Source: SIG452 sp045638525 (GTDB lineage: Bacteria; Bacillota; Clostridia; UMGS1840). Taken from it: a DNA stretch of 64,000 nt. The DNA lies in contig JAZUBQ010000004.1 of NCBI GenBank assembly GCA_045638525.1, positions 62,001 to 126,000 on the forward strand, read 5' to 3'. A model generated the notes under the pieces. It saw only the letters and a list, made by a program, of their open reading frames with translations, searched no databases and was not told the DNA's origin. The first letter of the stretch is position 1. Each line of letters begins with the position of its first letter. Below are positions 34,401-43,123 of the stretch, in pieces. Both the position numbers and the translations under genes were made by a program.

Positions 34401-34902
34401 CAATGTCAACCCGCTCATAAGAGGATAACTTCTGAATGAGTTTTTTCTGTTCGTATTCATCTCCGATTTTTAAGCTCACATTGAAACCGGCTAACAGATC
34501 TTTGTTCACAACCGGCACAAATGCAGCACCCGGTGTTACAATATAAAGCCCCGTTTCTTTCCGGGAGATTGCATTTAAAAATTCCAGGCGTTCTTTTTTA
34601 TCGGCAGTATCCTTGGCATCCAGTTCATAATAACAAAATTCGTAATCAGGCAAAAAATAGACGGGAATCTCATAAAACTCGGCAAAATTCTTTAACTTTT
34701 CTGCTTCTTTTCTGTTTTTCACCATCAAAAATGCCGGACGATGTTCCGACAATATCAAAGCGGTGATAATATGCGCTTTGGCACCATCGGTCAGTCCGGT
34801 CACAGAAGTGATATTCGGCTTTTTCAGTCGGATGGCTTCTTTTAACTCCTCATACGGTTTATATCCGTCTAACAGAGGAAAAAAACCTTCTGTTTTCTTC
34901 AT
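31426..34902 (-). CDS. mfd: Transcription-repair coupling factor
   Basis: A 1158-residue Mfd of normal length. The N-terminal UvrB-like part (to about 350) is followed by the RNA-polymerase-interacting domain (DFVVHPVHGIGEYLGITRL and YLYIPVNQLNTLYKYVG, about 470-550) and the translocase: Walker A in CGDVGYGKTEVALRA, DEEQRFGVAHKEK, LSATPIPRTLNMAM, TRG-region ETGLDIPNVNTMI and QLRGRVGRS. The C-terminal domain ends near the stop. Mfd removes RNA polymerase stalled at lesions and recruits the UvrABC excision machinery. pth lies 3 bases upstream, the common pth-mfd order. Confidence 0.98.
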   Translation of the reverse strand: MKKTEGFFPLLDGYKPYEELKEAIRLKKPNITSVTGLTDGAKAHIITALILSEHRPAFLMVKNRKEAEKLKNFAEFYEIPVYFLPDYEFCYYELDAKDTADKKERLEFLNAISRKETGLYIVTPGAAFVPVVNKDLLAGFNVSLKIGDEYEQKKLIQKLSSYERVDIVESHGQYSVRGGIVDVFPYTENIPYRIEFFGDEVDSIRTFDPITRLSYEVIHEATITSADDFLVPNPADLIEVLKQELKTAEGELSGILSRDIERLQNSGKLTSYDRYFPFLKDYLAPLMSYTDEDFIFLLDDPNGIFEAHDALYREHYEYLLELCEKSLIHKANLSCFQEPSEQMETFYSHSVCHFSFIKNNYGMKKPNREINLPSKSVLSASGSIGIFVEELKEYLDEGYSVLIPGKTRSKAEKLSYTLSNYELNAPVSDAYTFVPGEVQILPVPGFTEGFSYPELKFVYFSDIYTADHKKRARKAVKNENAITNFSDLTVGDFVVHPVHGIGEYLGITRLSVEGEAKDFIKIRYHGSDYLYIPVNQLNTLYKYVGNDSKAVRLNKLGGTDFDKVKQRVKKSCQDLALKLMDLYQKRETAEGYAFSEDTDMQIQFERTFPYEETDDQLTSIYDVKKDMQSNRPMDRLLCGDVGYGKTEVALRAAFKAVCDGKQVAYLAPTTVLAQQHYNTFVKRMQDFPVKVGMLSRFRTKKQIDAVIKELKSGMCDIAIGTHRLLSNDVQFKDLGLLIVDEEQRFGVAHKEKIKEMKNGVDILTLSATPIPRTLNMAMVGIRDVSTLKEPPCDRHPVRTFVLEYHDAIIYEAIEKELHRNGQVFYLYNRVETIHNVAAKLRERFPESVVEVAHGKLSREKMEEIFYRMSLGEIDILVCTTIIETGLDIPNVNTMIIENADHLGLAQLYQLRGRVGRSNRLAYCYLTYKRDKSITEVSEKRLKAIKEFTEFGSGFKIALRDLEIRGAGNILGAEQHGHMDAVGYDMYLKLLDEAVREQKGETVQEEVTCQVDLKVSAFLDDSYISDHASKLEIYKKISLMKTREDVEDMIDELTDRFSDIPSETMNLIEISYLRAMCERIGIYEVAEAAGVVTFRMKEISQELISAVLNLGSEYKGKALFGAGVKPYFSIRTITLRKSRELVKIMENILQQLDAKEEQE

Positions 34903-34905
34903 AAA

Positions 34906-35487
34906 TTACTCCGTTCTTTCGCCAATTCCCTTCTTATTGTATAGGTTCATGGCTTTCTGGATGTCTCCCTTTATGATATATTCCAAAGCTTCTGCCGCAT
35001 CTTCCACAGAAACGGAAAAACCTTTCATTTCTTCTTTGGAAAATTTTCCAAGCACATGGTCTGCAAGATCCCTTTCTCCGTTGGAACCAACCCCCAGACG
35101 AATTCTCGGGAAAGTGTCTTTTCCGGTCAGATAAATGATATTTTTCATTCCATTATGTCCGCCGGCAGAACCTTTTTCCCGAATTCTTAAGGAACCCACG
35201 GGCAAAGAAATATCATCATAAATCACGATGATATCCGAAACATCAATTTTATAAAAAGAGGCCGCCTGCACCACAGCTTCACCGCTTAAGTTCATAAAGG
35301 TGGTGGGTTTTAGTAAAATTACTTTTTCCCCTTTGATGTTTCCCTCACCAACCAAGGATTTAAACTTAATTTTATTTACTTTAATGTTATGCTTTGCCGC
35401 CAAATAGTCCAAACACAAAAAGCCTGCATTGTGGCGGGTAAATTCATATTGTTTGCCGGGATTGCCCAGCCCTACTATCATATGCAT
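34906..35487 (-). CDS. pth: Peptidyl-tRNA hydrolase
   Basis: A 193-residue Pth with IVGLGNPGKQYEFTRHNAGF at the N-terminus (catalytic His), LLKPTTFMNLSGEAV, IVIYDDISLPVGSLRIREKG (catalytic Asp) and GSAGGHNGMKNI. It frees tRNA from peptidyl-tRNA that has dropped off the ribosome. GGAG precedes the ATG by 8 bases. It is followed after 3 bases by mfd. Confidence 0.97.
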   Translation of the reverse strand: MHMIVGLGNPGKQYEFTRHNAGFLCLDYLAAKHNIKVNKIKFKSLVGEGNIKGEKVILLKPTTFMNLSGEAVVQAASFYKIDVSDIIVIYDDISLPVGSLRIREKGSAGGHNGMKNIIYLTGKDTFPRIRLGVGSNGERDLADHVLGKFSKEEMKGFSVSVEDAAEALEYIIKGDIQKAMNLYNKKGIGERTE

Positions 35488-35545
35488 ATTGATTTCTCCA
35501 TATGTTTTTTCTTATTATTTTCTAATAGTGAATTTATTATAGTAC

Positions 35546-35580
35546 AAAAAAAGGAAAAAGTCAACTTTTTCCTTTTTCGT
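35546..35580. terminator. Bidirectional hairpin terminator
   Basis: AAAAAGGAAAAAGT and ACTTTTTCCTTTTT form a 14-bp stem with a 2-base loop and flanking A and T runs. It ends the transcript of the zinc-ribbon protein and insulates pth-mfd. Confidence 0.8.
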
Positions 35581-35610
35581 AACCTCTTTACTTTCTATAC
35601 AGTAATTTTT

Positions 35611-36060
35611 TTATTTAAACTGTCCACAATTTTTGCAGTACAAGGCAAAAGCATCATTTTTGGTTTTGCACGACTTACAAACCCAAAAGTCACTTCCTTT
35701 CATTGATTGAACACTCCTTTGCTGTGCCATCTGAGACAAAGAATATCCTTTTTCTTCAGAGGCAGGAGTTGCATTTGATGAACTATTTACACCATTTTTT
35801 GGCAGATCTCTACTCAGCAAATTCACAATTTTTGCGGAAAATGCTGCAGCATTGGTTTGTTGCTCAATCAATTCACCAAATCCATATAAAACAAAGGAGC
35901 CAACCCAGGCAGACAAAGAACCCAATATCATCGTTAAAAAACCGACCAATACCATATCTGAGAACAAAAGTACTAATCCGGATATAACAGATGTAACAAT
36001 CCCAATAACAGTAGTAACAACTGCTAACGCTTTAATTTTGTCACCAATATTATCAAACAT
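35611..36060 (-). CDS. Small membrane protein with C-terminal zinc ribbon
   Basis: A 149-residue protein with two hydrophobic helices (about 12-35 and 42-66), a polar Ser/Asn-rich linker, and a C-terminal zinc ribbon CKSCKTKNDAFALYCKNCG (two CxxC pairs). The ATG at 36060 has GGAGG upstream; an in-frame extension to 36096 crosses that site. Similar zinc-ribbon membrane proteins of Firmicutes have no known function. Monocistronic, with a terminator behind it. Confidence 0.8.
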   Translation of the reverse strand: MFDNIGDKIKALAVVTTVIGIVTSVISGLVLLFSDMVLVGFLTMILGSLSAWVGSFVLYGFGELIEQQTNAAAFSAKIVNLLSRDLPKNGVNSSSNATPASEEKGYSLSQMAQQRSVQSMKGSDFWVCKSCKTKNDAFALYCKNCGQFK

Positions 36061-36096
36061 AATATTTCCTCCATACATTTTATTTACTACAATCAC

Positions 36097-36318
36097 ATTC
36101 TACCATAATTGTCGAATTTTGTCAATAGAAGAAGCTCGTTCACATTTTATTACTTCTCACCGAACGACGGATCAAAAAATCCGCCGTTATTTTCGCAATA
36201 AAATGTTGTTGCAGAAAGACGGAGGTCGAGATTGCGAAAATACTTGGCGGTGGTTTCTTTTTGGTTCATTTTTCTTTACCACCAAAGAAAAATGAACAAT
36301 TCTTCACAGAGAATTCAT
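36097..36318. other. Intergenic region with palindromic repeat-like sequences
   Basis: The gap of about 310 bases before the ABC exporter gene carries ACGACGGAT..ATCCGCCGT (36154-36188) and GTTCATTTTTCTTT..AAAGAAAAATGAAC (36265-36297, 14-bp arms). No gene is seen. The second palindrome could terminate transcripts; the whole block looks like a degraded dispersed repeat, but one window cannot show copy number. Confidence 0.45.
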
Positions 36319-36347
36319 TGACAAATGCTGGCAATAATAGTATAATA
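36319..36347 (+). promoter_or_regulatory. Strong sigma-A promoter of the ABC exporter operon
   Basis: TTGACA at 36319-36324 and TATAAT at 36342-36347 with a 17-base spacer, about 60 bases before the start codon. Confidence 0.9.
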
Positions 36348-36407
36348 AGAGAAGATAATTTAAGTTTTTTTGTGTCAAATCCCGTAAGGGATGAAAAAGG
36401 AGAAATT

Positions 36408-38159
36408 ATGATTAAAAAACTGTTAGGATGTGTGCGGGAATATAAAAAACATTCCATTTTAGCACCTGTGTTTGTAACACTGGAAGTTTTACTTGAAGTG
36501 CTCATCCCATTTTTAATGGCAAAAATCGTGGACTATGGTGTCAACGGCAATAACGGGCAAGGTAATTTCAACTACATTGTCATTGTTGGAATTATTTTGA
36601 TTGCACTGTGTGCCTTGTCTCTTTGGGCAGGGGTATTAGCCGGAAAATACGCCGCAACCGCTTCTGCAGGCTTTGCCAAAAATTTAAGAAAAGATATGTT
36701 TCACAATGTACAGAAATTTTCATTCTCCAACATTGACAAATTCTCTACCTCGGGAATTGTGACCCGTCTGACCACCGATGTTACCCATCTGCAAAATGCT
36801 TATCAGATGATTATCCGTATTGCGGTGCGTTCTCCTATGATGCTGATTTTCTCATTGGTGATGGCCTTTACCGTAAAAGCTGATTTGGCGATGGTGTTTT
36901 TAGCGGCGGTTCCGATTCTTAGTATTGGTCTTTATTTTATTATGACCCACGCCCACCCCATCTTCAAGCGGGTATTTAAAACCTACGATAACTTAAATAA
37001 TGTAGTGCAGGAAAACTTGCGCGGCGTTCGCGTGGTGAAAGCTTTTGTCAGAGAAAAACACGAGGAAGAAAAATTCCAACAAGTTTCTTCTTCCATTCAT
37101 TCTGACTTTGTTCGTGCAGAACGACTGCTCGCCTGGAATGCACCTTTGATGCAGTTTTGTATGTACGGTTGTATGCTCTTTATTTCCTGGGTGGGTGCCA
37201 ACTTAATTGTGGCAGATTCGATGACCACCGGCGAACTGATGAGCGTTATGACCTATGTGATGCAGATTTTAGGTAGTCTGATGATGGTTTCCATGATTTT
37301 TGTAATGCTGACCATTTCCCGCACTGCAGCTGAAAGAACCACAGAAATTTTAAGCGAAACTGCAGACATCACCAATCCCGAGCACCCTGTTACCGAAGTG
37401 AAAAACGGTGAAATCATCTTTAAAAACGTAAACTTCAGTTACGCAAATGATACTGATAAATTGTGCCTTTATGATGTGAATTTCACCATCCAATCCGGGG
37501 AAACCATTGGTATTTTAGGCGGAACAGGCAGTGCCAAAACCACCTTAGTGCAGTTAATCCCGCGTTTGTATGATGTAACCGAAGGCGAGCTGTTTGTGGG
37601 CGGTGTCAATGTCAAAGATTATGATTTAGATACCTTAAGAAACCAAGTGGCAATGGTTTTGCAAAAAAACGTATTGTTCTCAGGCACCATCAAAGAAAAC
37701 TTACGTTGGGGTAACGAAAATGCCACCGACGAAGAAATGATTCACGCTTGTCAACTTGCCCAAGCGGATGGCTTCATTCAAGAATTCCCTGATGGCTACG
37801 ATACCTACATTGAACAAGGTGGCGCAAATGTCTCAGGCGGTCAAAAGCAACGTCTTTGTATTGCCAGAGCTTTACTCAAGAAGCCGAACATCCTGATTTT
37901 GGATGACTCCACCAGCGCAGTGGATACCCACACCGATGCCTTAATCCGGAAAGCCTTTTTAGAAGAAATTCCCGACACCACAAAAATCATCATCGCACAG
38001 CGTGTTTCCTCCATTATGGAAGCAGACAAAATCATTGTGATGGATGACGGAAAAATTTCCGGCATCGGAACCCATAAAGAATTGCTCAAATCCAACGAAA
38101 TTTACCGTGATGTGTATGAATCCCAAACGAAAGGAGGAATTTCTGATGTCGCACAATAG
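36408..38159 (+). CDS. ABC exporter half-transporter with degenerate ATPase site
   Basis: A 583-residue type IV ABC exporter subunit: six membrane helices (to about 310) and a nucleotide-binding domain with Walker A GGTGSAKTT, Q-loop region MVLQKNVLFSGTI, signature VSGGQKQR and Walker B ILILDDSTSAVD. The catalytic Glu after Walker B is Asp, as in the non-hydrolysing half of heterodimeric exporters (BmrC/LmrC type). The ATG at 36408 has GGAG 5 bases upstream; a longer frame from 36261 crosses the promoter. It overlaps its partner gene by 14 bases. Substrate unknown; multidrug or lipid export is typical. Confidence 0.93.
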   Translation: MIKKLLGCVREYKKHSILAPVFVTLEVLLEVLIPFLMAKIVDYGVNGNNGQGNFNYIVIVGIILIALCALSLWAGVLAGKYAATASAGFAKNLRKDMFHNVQKFSFSNIDKFSTSGIVTRLTTDVTHLQNAYQMIIRIAVRSPMMLIFSLVMAFTVKADLAMVFLAAVPILSIGLYFIMTHAHPIFKRVFKTYDNLNNVVQENLRGVRVVKAFVREKHEEEKFQQVSSSIHSDFVRAERLLAWNAPLMQFCMYGCMLFISWVGANLIVADSMTTGELMSVMTYVMQILGSLMMVSMIFVMLTISRTAAERTTEILSETADITNPEHPVTEVKNGEIIFKNVNFSYANDTDKLCLYDVNFTIQSGETIGILGGTGSAKTTLVQLIPRLYDVTEGELFVGGVNVKDYDLDTLRNQVAMVLQKNVLFSGTIKENLRWGNENATDEEMIHACQLAQADGFIQEFPDGYDTYIEQGGANVSGGQKQRLCIARALLKKPNILILDDSTSAVDTHTDALIRKAFLEEIPDTTKIIIAQRVSSIMEADKIIVMDDGKISGIGTHKELLKSNEIYRDVYESQTKGGISDVAQ

Positions 38160-40056
38160 AGTACCTCCCAAATTCGACCCCAATCGGTTTGCACCTCAGA
38201 AAAAACCGGATAAGAAAACTGTCAAACGGTTGTTTGGTTACATTTTCCGTGACTACAAATTTTTATTCCTGCTTGTAATTTTATTAATCATTCTTAGTAC
38301 AGTTGCCAATGTGGCAAGTTCGGTATTTTTAGGAGTTTTAATTGACGATTACATCACGCCGCTAACCCAAATGGCAAATCCTGTATTTACAGGTCTTATC
38401 AAAGCACTTTCGGTGATGATGGTTATCTATCTGATTGGAATTTTCTCCACACTGATGTATAATCGCATTATGGCAAAAATTTCGCAAGGCGTGCTTCGAG
38501 ATATTCGTAACGATATGTTTTCTCATATGCAAAAGCTCCCCATTAAGTATTTTGATACCCACTCCCACGGGGATGTTATGAGTTACTACACCAACGATAC
38601 CGACACTTTAAGACAGATGATTTCCCAAAGCTTACCGCAGATGTTTTCTTCAATGGTAACCATTTTGTCTGTGGTGTGTGCAATGTTTACCACCAGTGTA
38701 TATCTCACTGTTTTCACCTTGTTATTTGTGGCTATCATCTTAAAAATCACCGGTACTGTTGCAAAAAACAGCGGAAAATATTTTGGGAAACAGCAACAAG
38801 CTCTGGGTGATGTCAACGGATATGTGGAAGAAATGATTCACGGACAAAAGGTAATCAAAGTATTCTGTCACGAAGAAGAAACCACAAAAATATTTGACCA
38901 AAAGAACGACGAACTCTGTCAAAATGCAACCAACGCCCACAAATTTGCCAATGTGCTTGGTCCCATCAACAATAACTTGGGACATCTGCAATACGTTTTA
39001 TTGGCAATTATCGGTGGCGGTATGGCAATTTTAGGATTCGGCGGTCTGACTTTAGGTAACATCGCAACCTTTTTGCAACTGAGCAAAAGTTTCAATATGC
39101 CAATCTCCCAGATTTCTCAGCAAATCAATATGGTGGTGATGGCATTGGCAGGAGCAAAACGAATTTTTGAACTGTTGGATGAAACCGTGGAAGAAGACCA
39201 AGGGTATGTTACGTTAGTACACGCAAAATACGAGAACGGAGTATTAACCGAATCCGACAAACGCACCGGCCTCTGGGCTTGGAAACATCCTCATTCCGAT
39301 GGTTCCATCACCTACACCGAATTAAAAGGTGAAGTAGTATTTGACGATGTGGATTTCGGCTACACCGAAGAAAAAATCGTGTTGCATAATGTTTCTCTGT
39401 ACGCAAATCCCGGTGAAAAAATCGCTTTTGTAGGCGCTACGGGAGCTGGCAAAACCACCATCACCAACTTAATTAACCGTTTTTATGATTTAGCGGACGG
39501 AAAAGTCCGTTATGATGGCATCAACATCAATAAAATCAAGAAAAATGACCTGCGTCGTTCTTTGGGAATGGTACTGCAGGACACCAATCTGTTCACCGGT
39601 ACCGTAAAAGAAAATATCCGTTACGGAAAGCCGGATGCCACCGAAGAAGAAATCATCGCCGCAGCAAAACTTGCAAATGCACACGGCTTTATCTCCCGTC
39701 TGCCTCAGGGGTATGACACACCGCTTACCAACAACGGAGAAAGCCTGTCACAAGGGCAGCGTCAGCTGATTGCCATTGCAAGGGCAGCTGTATTAGACCC
39801 ACCGGTTATGATTCTGGATGAAGCAACCTCCTCCATTGATACCCGTACAGAATCCATCGTACAAAAAGGTATGGACAGCTTAATGAAAGGCAGAACCGTA
39901 TTTGTCATTGCACACCGTTTGTCCACCATCCAGAATTCTGACGTAATTATGGTATTAGACCACGGAAAAATCATTGAACGAGGCAGTCACGAAAAACTAT
40001 TAGAAGAAAAAGGAAAATACTATCAGCTCTACACCGGCTCCGTAGAGTTGAATTAA
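38146..40056 (+). CDS. ABC exporter half-transporter with canonical ATPase site
   Basis: A 636-residue partner subunit. It has six membrane helices, then an ATPase domain with Walker A GATGAGKTT, signature LSQGQRQ and Walker B VMILDEATSSID with the catalytic Glu. Between them is a family-specific insert (GLWAWKHPHSDGSITYTELK). This subunit supplies the working hydrolysis site of the heterodimer. The ATG at 38146 has AAGGAGG 8 bases upstream and lies inside the end of the first subunit gene. Confidence 0.94.
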   Translation: MSHNRVPPKFDPNRFAPQKKPDKKTVKRLFGYIFRDYKFLFLLVILLIILSTVANVASSVFLGVLIDDYITPLTQMANPVFTGLIKALSVMMVIYLIGIFSTLMYNRIMAKISQGVLRDIRNDMFSHMQKLPIKYFDTHSHGDVMSYYTNDTDTLRQMISQSLPQMFSSMVTILSVVCAMFTTSVYLTVFTLLFVAIILKITGTVAKNSGKYFGKQQQALGDVNGYVEEMIHGQKVIKVFCHEEETTKIFDQKNDELCQNATNAHKFANVLGPINNNLGHLQYVLLAIIGGGMAILGFGGLTLGNIATFLQLSKSFNMPISQISQQINMVVMALAGAKRIFELLDETVEEDQGYVTLVHAKYENGVLTESDKRTGLWAWKHPHSDGSITYTELKGEVVFDDVDFGYTEEKIVLHNVSLYANPGEKIAFVGATGAGKTTITNLINRFYDLADGKVRYDGININKIKKNDLRRSLGMVLQDTNLFTGTVKENIRYGKPDATEEEIIAAAKLANAHGFISRLPQGYDTPLTNNGESLSQGQRQLIAIARAAVLDPPVMILDEATSSIDTRTESIVQKGMDSLMKGRTVFVIAHRLSTIQNSDVIMVLDHGKIIERGSHEKLLEEKGKYYQLYTGSVELN

Positions 40057-40065
40057 GAAATCACT

Positions 40066-40761
40066 ATGGAAAACGAATTACAAAAATATTTTATAGGGCA
40101 AGAACTTCCCCAAAATGCAGAAGCTATCGGCGAATTATTTCAGAATGCAAAAAAATTCTCCGACCTTTTGATGATGTACCAATGTGCAATTCGGGAAGTT
40201 CGCACCAAATTTGAAATTTTAAATGATGATTTATCCTTGCACAATCACCGAAACCCCATCGAAATGATAAAATCCCGTGTCAAACGTCCTGCAAGCATTT
40301 TAGAAAAAATGAAACGCAGAGGCTGGGAGCTTTCCATCCCTTCCATTATGGAAAATTTAAACGATGTGGCAGGAATCCGTGTGATCTGTTCCTTTGTGGA
40401 TGACATTTATAAAGTTGCCGAAATGTTTATCCGACAAGATGATGTCACCCTTTTGGAAGTGAAAGATTATATCAAAAATCCCAAGCCAAACGGTTATCGC
40501 AGCTATCATATGATTGTGGAAATCCCTGTCTTTTTTGCTCACCGCAAACAAGCGGTAAAGGTGGAAGTTCAGCTTCGCACCATTGCTATGGACTTCTGGG
40601 CAAGTTTAGAACACGGTATGAAGTATAAAAAAGATATGCCGGATGCTGAGGAAATCATAAAAGAACTGAAAGACTGTGCGGATATCATTGCCGCAACAGA
40701 CCTTCGGATGCAGGCACTTAGCGAACAAATTCATACAGAAAAAAACGGAACTTCAGTTTAA
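40066..40761 (+). CDS. Small alarmone (p)ppGpp synthetase, RelQ/YjbM type
   Basis: A 231-residue RelA/SpoT synthetase-only protein. Motifs seen are KSRVKRPASILEKMKRRG, NDVAGIRVICSFVDDIYKVA, YIKNPKPNGYRSYHMIVEIP and VEVQLRTIAMDFWASLEHGM. No hydrolase (HD), TGS or ACT domain is present. It makes (p)ppGpp from GTP/GDP and ATP. It starts 9 bases after the ABC exporter and shares its promoter, an unusual partner. The last seven codons form the left arm of the operon terminator. Confidence 0.93.
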   Translation: MENELQKYFIGQELPQNAEAIGELFQNAKKFSDLLMMYQCAIREVRTKFEILNDDLSLHNHRNPIEMIKSRVKRPASILEKMKRRGWELSIPSIMENLNDVAGIRVICSFVDDIYKVAEMFIRQDDVTLLEVKDYIKNPKPNGYRSYHMIVEIPVFFAHRKQAVKVEVQLRTIAMDFWASLEHGMKYKKDMPDAEEIIKELKDCADIIAATDLRMQALSEQIHTEKNGTSV

Positions 40762-40778
40762 ACTGAAGTTCCGTTTTT
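40741..40778. terminator. Perfect bidirectional terminator
   Basis: AAAAACGGAACTTCAGTTT and its exact inverse copy form a 19-bp stem with almost no loop. It overlaps the stop codon of the alarmone synthetase and also faces the end of the convergent epimerase gene. Confidence 0.92.
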
Positions 40779-40800
40779 AAATAATTCCTTTTTTAGTTCC

Positions 40801-41952
40801 TTACGAGATTAAATCTTCGGGACGCTCTTTTTTCATACCGAAGTGATATAAAATTGCATCCACGCTTCGTTTGGATGCCAAACCGTCACCATAGGGATTG
40901 ACAGCGTGTGCCATTTTGTTATATTCATCAGAATCGGTCAACAAAGTTCTACCCATAGAATAGATATCTTCTTCGTGAACACCTGCAATTTTAACGGTAC
41001 CTGCTGCCACAGCTTCGGGACGTTCGGTTTCATTACGAAGCACCAAAACAGGTTTTCCAAGGGAAGGAGCTTCTTCCTGAAGTCCACCGGAATCGGTCAT
41101 AATCATATAAGCACGATCCATTAAGTTATGCAATTCACAAACATCCACAGGGTCAATCAGATGCACATTGTCCATATCTCCCAATACCGAAAATGCAACT
41201 TCTCTTACAGCAGGATTCAAATGAACGGGATATACCACCTGAACATCATCTTTAAATTCTTCTGCCAAACGTTTGATAGCACGGCAGATATTTTGCAAAG
41301 GTTCACCCAGATTCTCACGTCTGTGCGCTGTAACAACGATGGTTTTTTTAGACAAATCCAACTCTTTTAATGTTTCGTTGGCAAATTCGTAATCTTTTCT
41401 GACGGTGGTTTTTAACGCATCAATAACGGTATTGCCTGTAATAAAGATTCTAGATTCATCTTTTCCTTCTTTTAACAGATTTGCTTTATTCTGAACAGTA
41501 GGTGAAAAATGAAGTTCTGTTAAGGAACCGGTAAGCACACGATTCATTTCTTCCGGGAAGGGAGAATATTTATCATAAGTACGAAGTCCTGCCTCAATAT
41601 GCCCCACTGCAGTCTGCTGATAAAAAGCCGCCAATGCACCTGCAAAGGTGGTAGTGGTGTCTCCATGCACCAGTACGATATCAGGCTTTGCTTCACCGAT
41701 AACATCGTACAATCCTTTTAATACATTGGATGTGATATCCACCAAAGTCTGACGGTCTTTCATAATATCCAAATCATAATCCGGTTTGATATCAAAAATC
41801 TCTAAAACTTGATCCAGCATCTGTCTGTGCTGAGCAGTTACCGCAACGATAGACTGAATTTCTTCTCTGGATTCCAGTTCTTTCACAAGCGGAGCCATTT
41901 TAATCGCTTCAGGACGGGTGCCAAATACGGTCATAACTTTTAATTTATTCAT
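40801..41952 (-). CDS. wecB: UDP-N-acetylglucosamine 2-epimerase (non-hydrolysing)
   Basis: A 383-residue enzyme with VMTVFGTRPEAIKMAPLVKE, VHGDTTTTFAGALAAF, GHIEAGLRTYDKYSPFPEEM, VVTAHRRENLGEP and MTDSGGLQEEAPSLGKPVLV. It makes UDP-ManNAc from UDP-GlcNAc for teichoic acid linkage units or other glycans. It follows the TagO/WecA-like gene by 15 bases, so the two steps on the same sugar pool are cotranscribed. It is called MnaA in Bacillus. Confidence 0.96.
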   Translation of the reverse strand: MNKLKVMTVFGTRPEAIKMAPLVKELESREEIQSIVAVTAQHRQMLDQVLEIFDIKPDYDLDIMKDRQTLVDITSNVLKGLYDVIGEAKPDIVLVHGDTTTTFAGALAAFYQQTAVGHIEAGLRTYDKYSPFPEEMNRVLTGSLTELHFSPTVQNKANLLKEGKDESRIFITGNTVIDALKTTVRKDYEFANETLKELDLSKKTIVVTAHRRENLGEPLQNICRAIKRLAEEFKDDVQVVYPVHLNPAVREVAFSVLGDMDNVHLIDPVDVCELHNLMDRAYMIMTDSGGLQEEAPSLGKPVLVLRNETERPEAVAAGTVKIAGVHEEDIYSMGRTLLTDSDEYNKMAHAVNPYGDGLASKRSVDAILYHFGMKKERPEDLIS

Positions 41953-41967
41953 AATACTACCTTCTTT

Positions 41968-43089
41968 TTATTTTTCCGAAGTGCCTTCTCTTGCTTCTTC
42001 AATCCGCTCGGGAAGCCCCTCTGTTTTTGCAAGATTATCAAGAAAATCCTGCTCATAGTTCTTATTTTTAATATACAGTATTCCACCGCAATAATACAAA
42101 ACAGAAACCGCTAACATTACCAGAGTACGCTTCCAACCTTCGGTAATCAGCACAATGGCTGTCAAAGACAACAAACCGCTGATAGTACACATAATCGCCA
42201 CAGCTTGTCTTTGCGAAAAGCCTGCATCCACCAAACGGTGATGCATATGGCTACGGTCCGGCTGCATAATCGGTTCTCCGCGAAGCATTCGACGGAAAAT
42301 GGCAAAACTGGTATCAAAAAGCGGAAGTCCCATTACCAGAAGCGGAATAACAAAGGTAATTGCCGCATAGCTTTTGAAAAATCCTTCTACTGACAGGGTT
42401 GCCAGCATATATCCCAAAAACAGAGCCCCGGTATCCCCCATAAAGATTTTCGCAGGATTCAAATTGTAGGGTAAAAATCCGATGGTTGCTCCGGCAATCG
42501 CCGCCAAGGCTACCGCACAACGAGGACTACCGAACACCAATGCAACAAACATCAGACAAACAGAGGAAATGGAAGAGATGCCGCCGGCAAGTCCATCCAG
42601 ACCGTCAATCAGATTCAAAGCATTGGTCAAACCTACAATCCAGATGACCGTAATGGGAATGGATAAAGCCCCCAATACATAATTGGTCTGATTGGAAAAC
42701 AAATCAAGGCTGGTCACAAAGTCAATCCGAAGTCCCATCAATACGGGAATCAAAGCGGCAATCAACTGCACGCCTAATTTCACAATGGCACGAATCGGCT
42801 TTCTGTCATCCAAAATTCCTAAAACAACCAATATAGTTGCTCCGACAATAATTCCAACGGATTTTGGCTCCAGGACACCCCCGAAGCAAACGTAACTGAC
42901 CAAAAATCCAAAATAAATTGCCAAACCACCCATACGAGGAATTGGTTTGGTATGCATTCTTCGCTTATCCCTTGGCACATCCACCGCACCAATTTTAAAT
43001 GCAACAACCCTTACCAAAGGAACTGCAGCAAAGGAAAACAAGAATGCAATCGCAAGAGAGAATATTAAAAAGATTCCATTATCCACCAT
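41968..43089 (-). CDS. Undecaprenyl-phosphate GlcNAc-1-phosphate transferase (TagO/WecA type)
   Basis: A 373-residue polytopic membrane enzyme. Marks are KIGAVDVPRDKRRMHTKPIP with RMGG, NALNLIDGLDGLAGG, FMGDTGALFLGY and the His-rich loop MQPDRSHMHHRLVDAGFSQR. These separate it from MraY and fit TagO/WecA, which load GlcNAc-1-phosphate on undecaprenyl phosphate to start teichoic acid or polysaccharide chains. It is paired with the epimerase gene. The C-terminus after the last helix is acidic. Confidence 0.93.
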   Translation of the reverse strand: MVDNGIFLIFSLAIAFLFSFAAVPLVRVVAFKIGAVDVPRDKRRMHTKPIPRMGGLAIYFGFLVSYVCFGGVLEPKSVGIIVGATILVVLGILDDRKPIRAIVKLGVQLIAALIPVLMGLRIDFVTSLDLFSNQTNYVLGALSIPITVIWIVGLTNALNLIDGLDGLAGGISSISSVCLMFVALVFGSPRCAVALAAIAGATIGFLPYNLNPAKIFMGDTGALFLGYMLATLSVEGFFKSYAAITFVIPLLVMGLPLFDTSFAIFRRMLRGEPIMQPDRSHMHHRLVDAGFSQRQAVAIMCTISGLLSLTAIVLITEGWKRTLVMLAVSVLYYCGGILYIKNKNYEQDFLDNLAKTEGLPERIEEAREGTSEK

Positions 43090-43123
43090 AAGAACTGTTC
43101 ACCACTCAAATTCAGTCTGTTAC

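Noticed and set aside
36261..36407. Longer start of the first ABC exporter gene
   Set aside because: It spans the -35/-10 promoter and a palindrome; the ATG at 36408 has GGAG and begins the typical protein.
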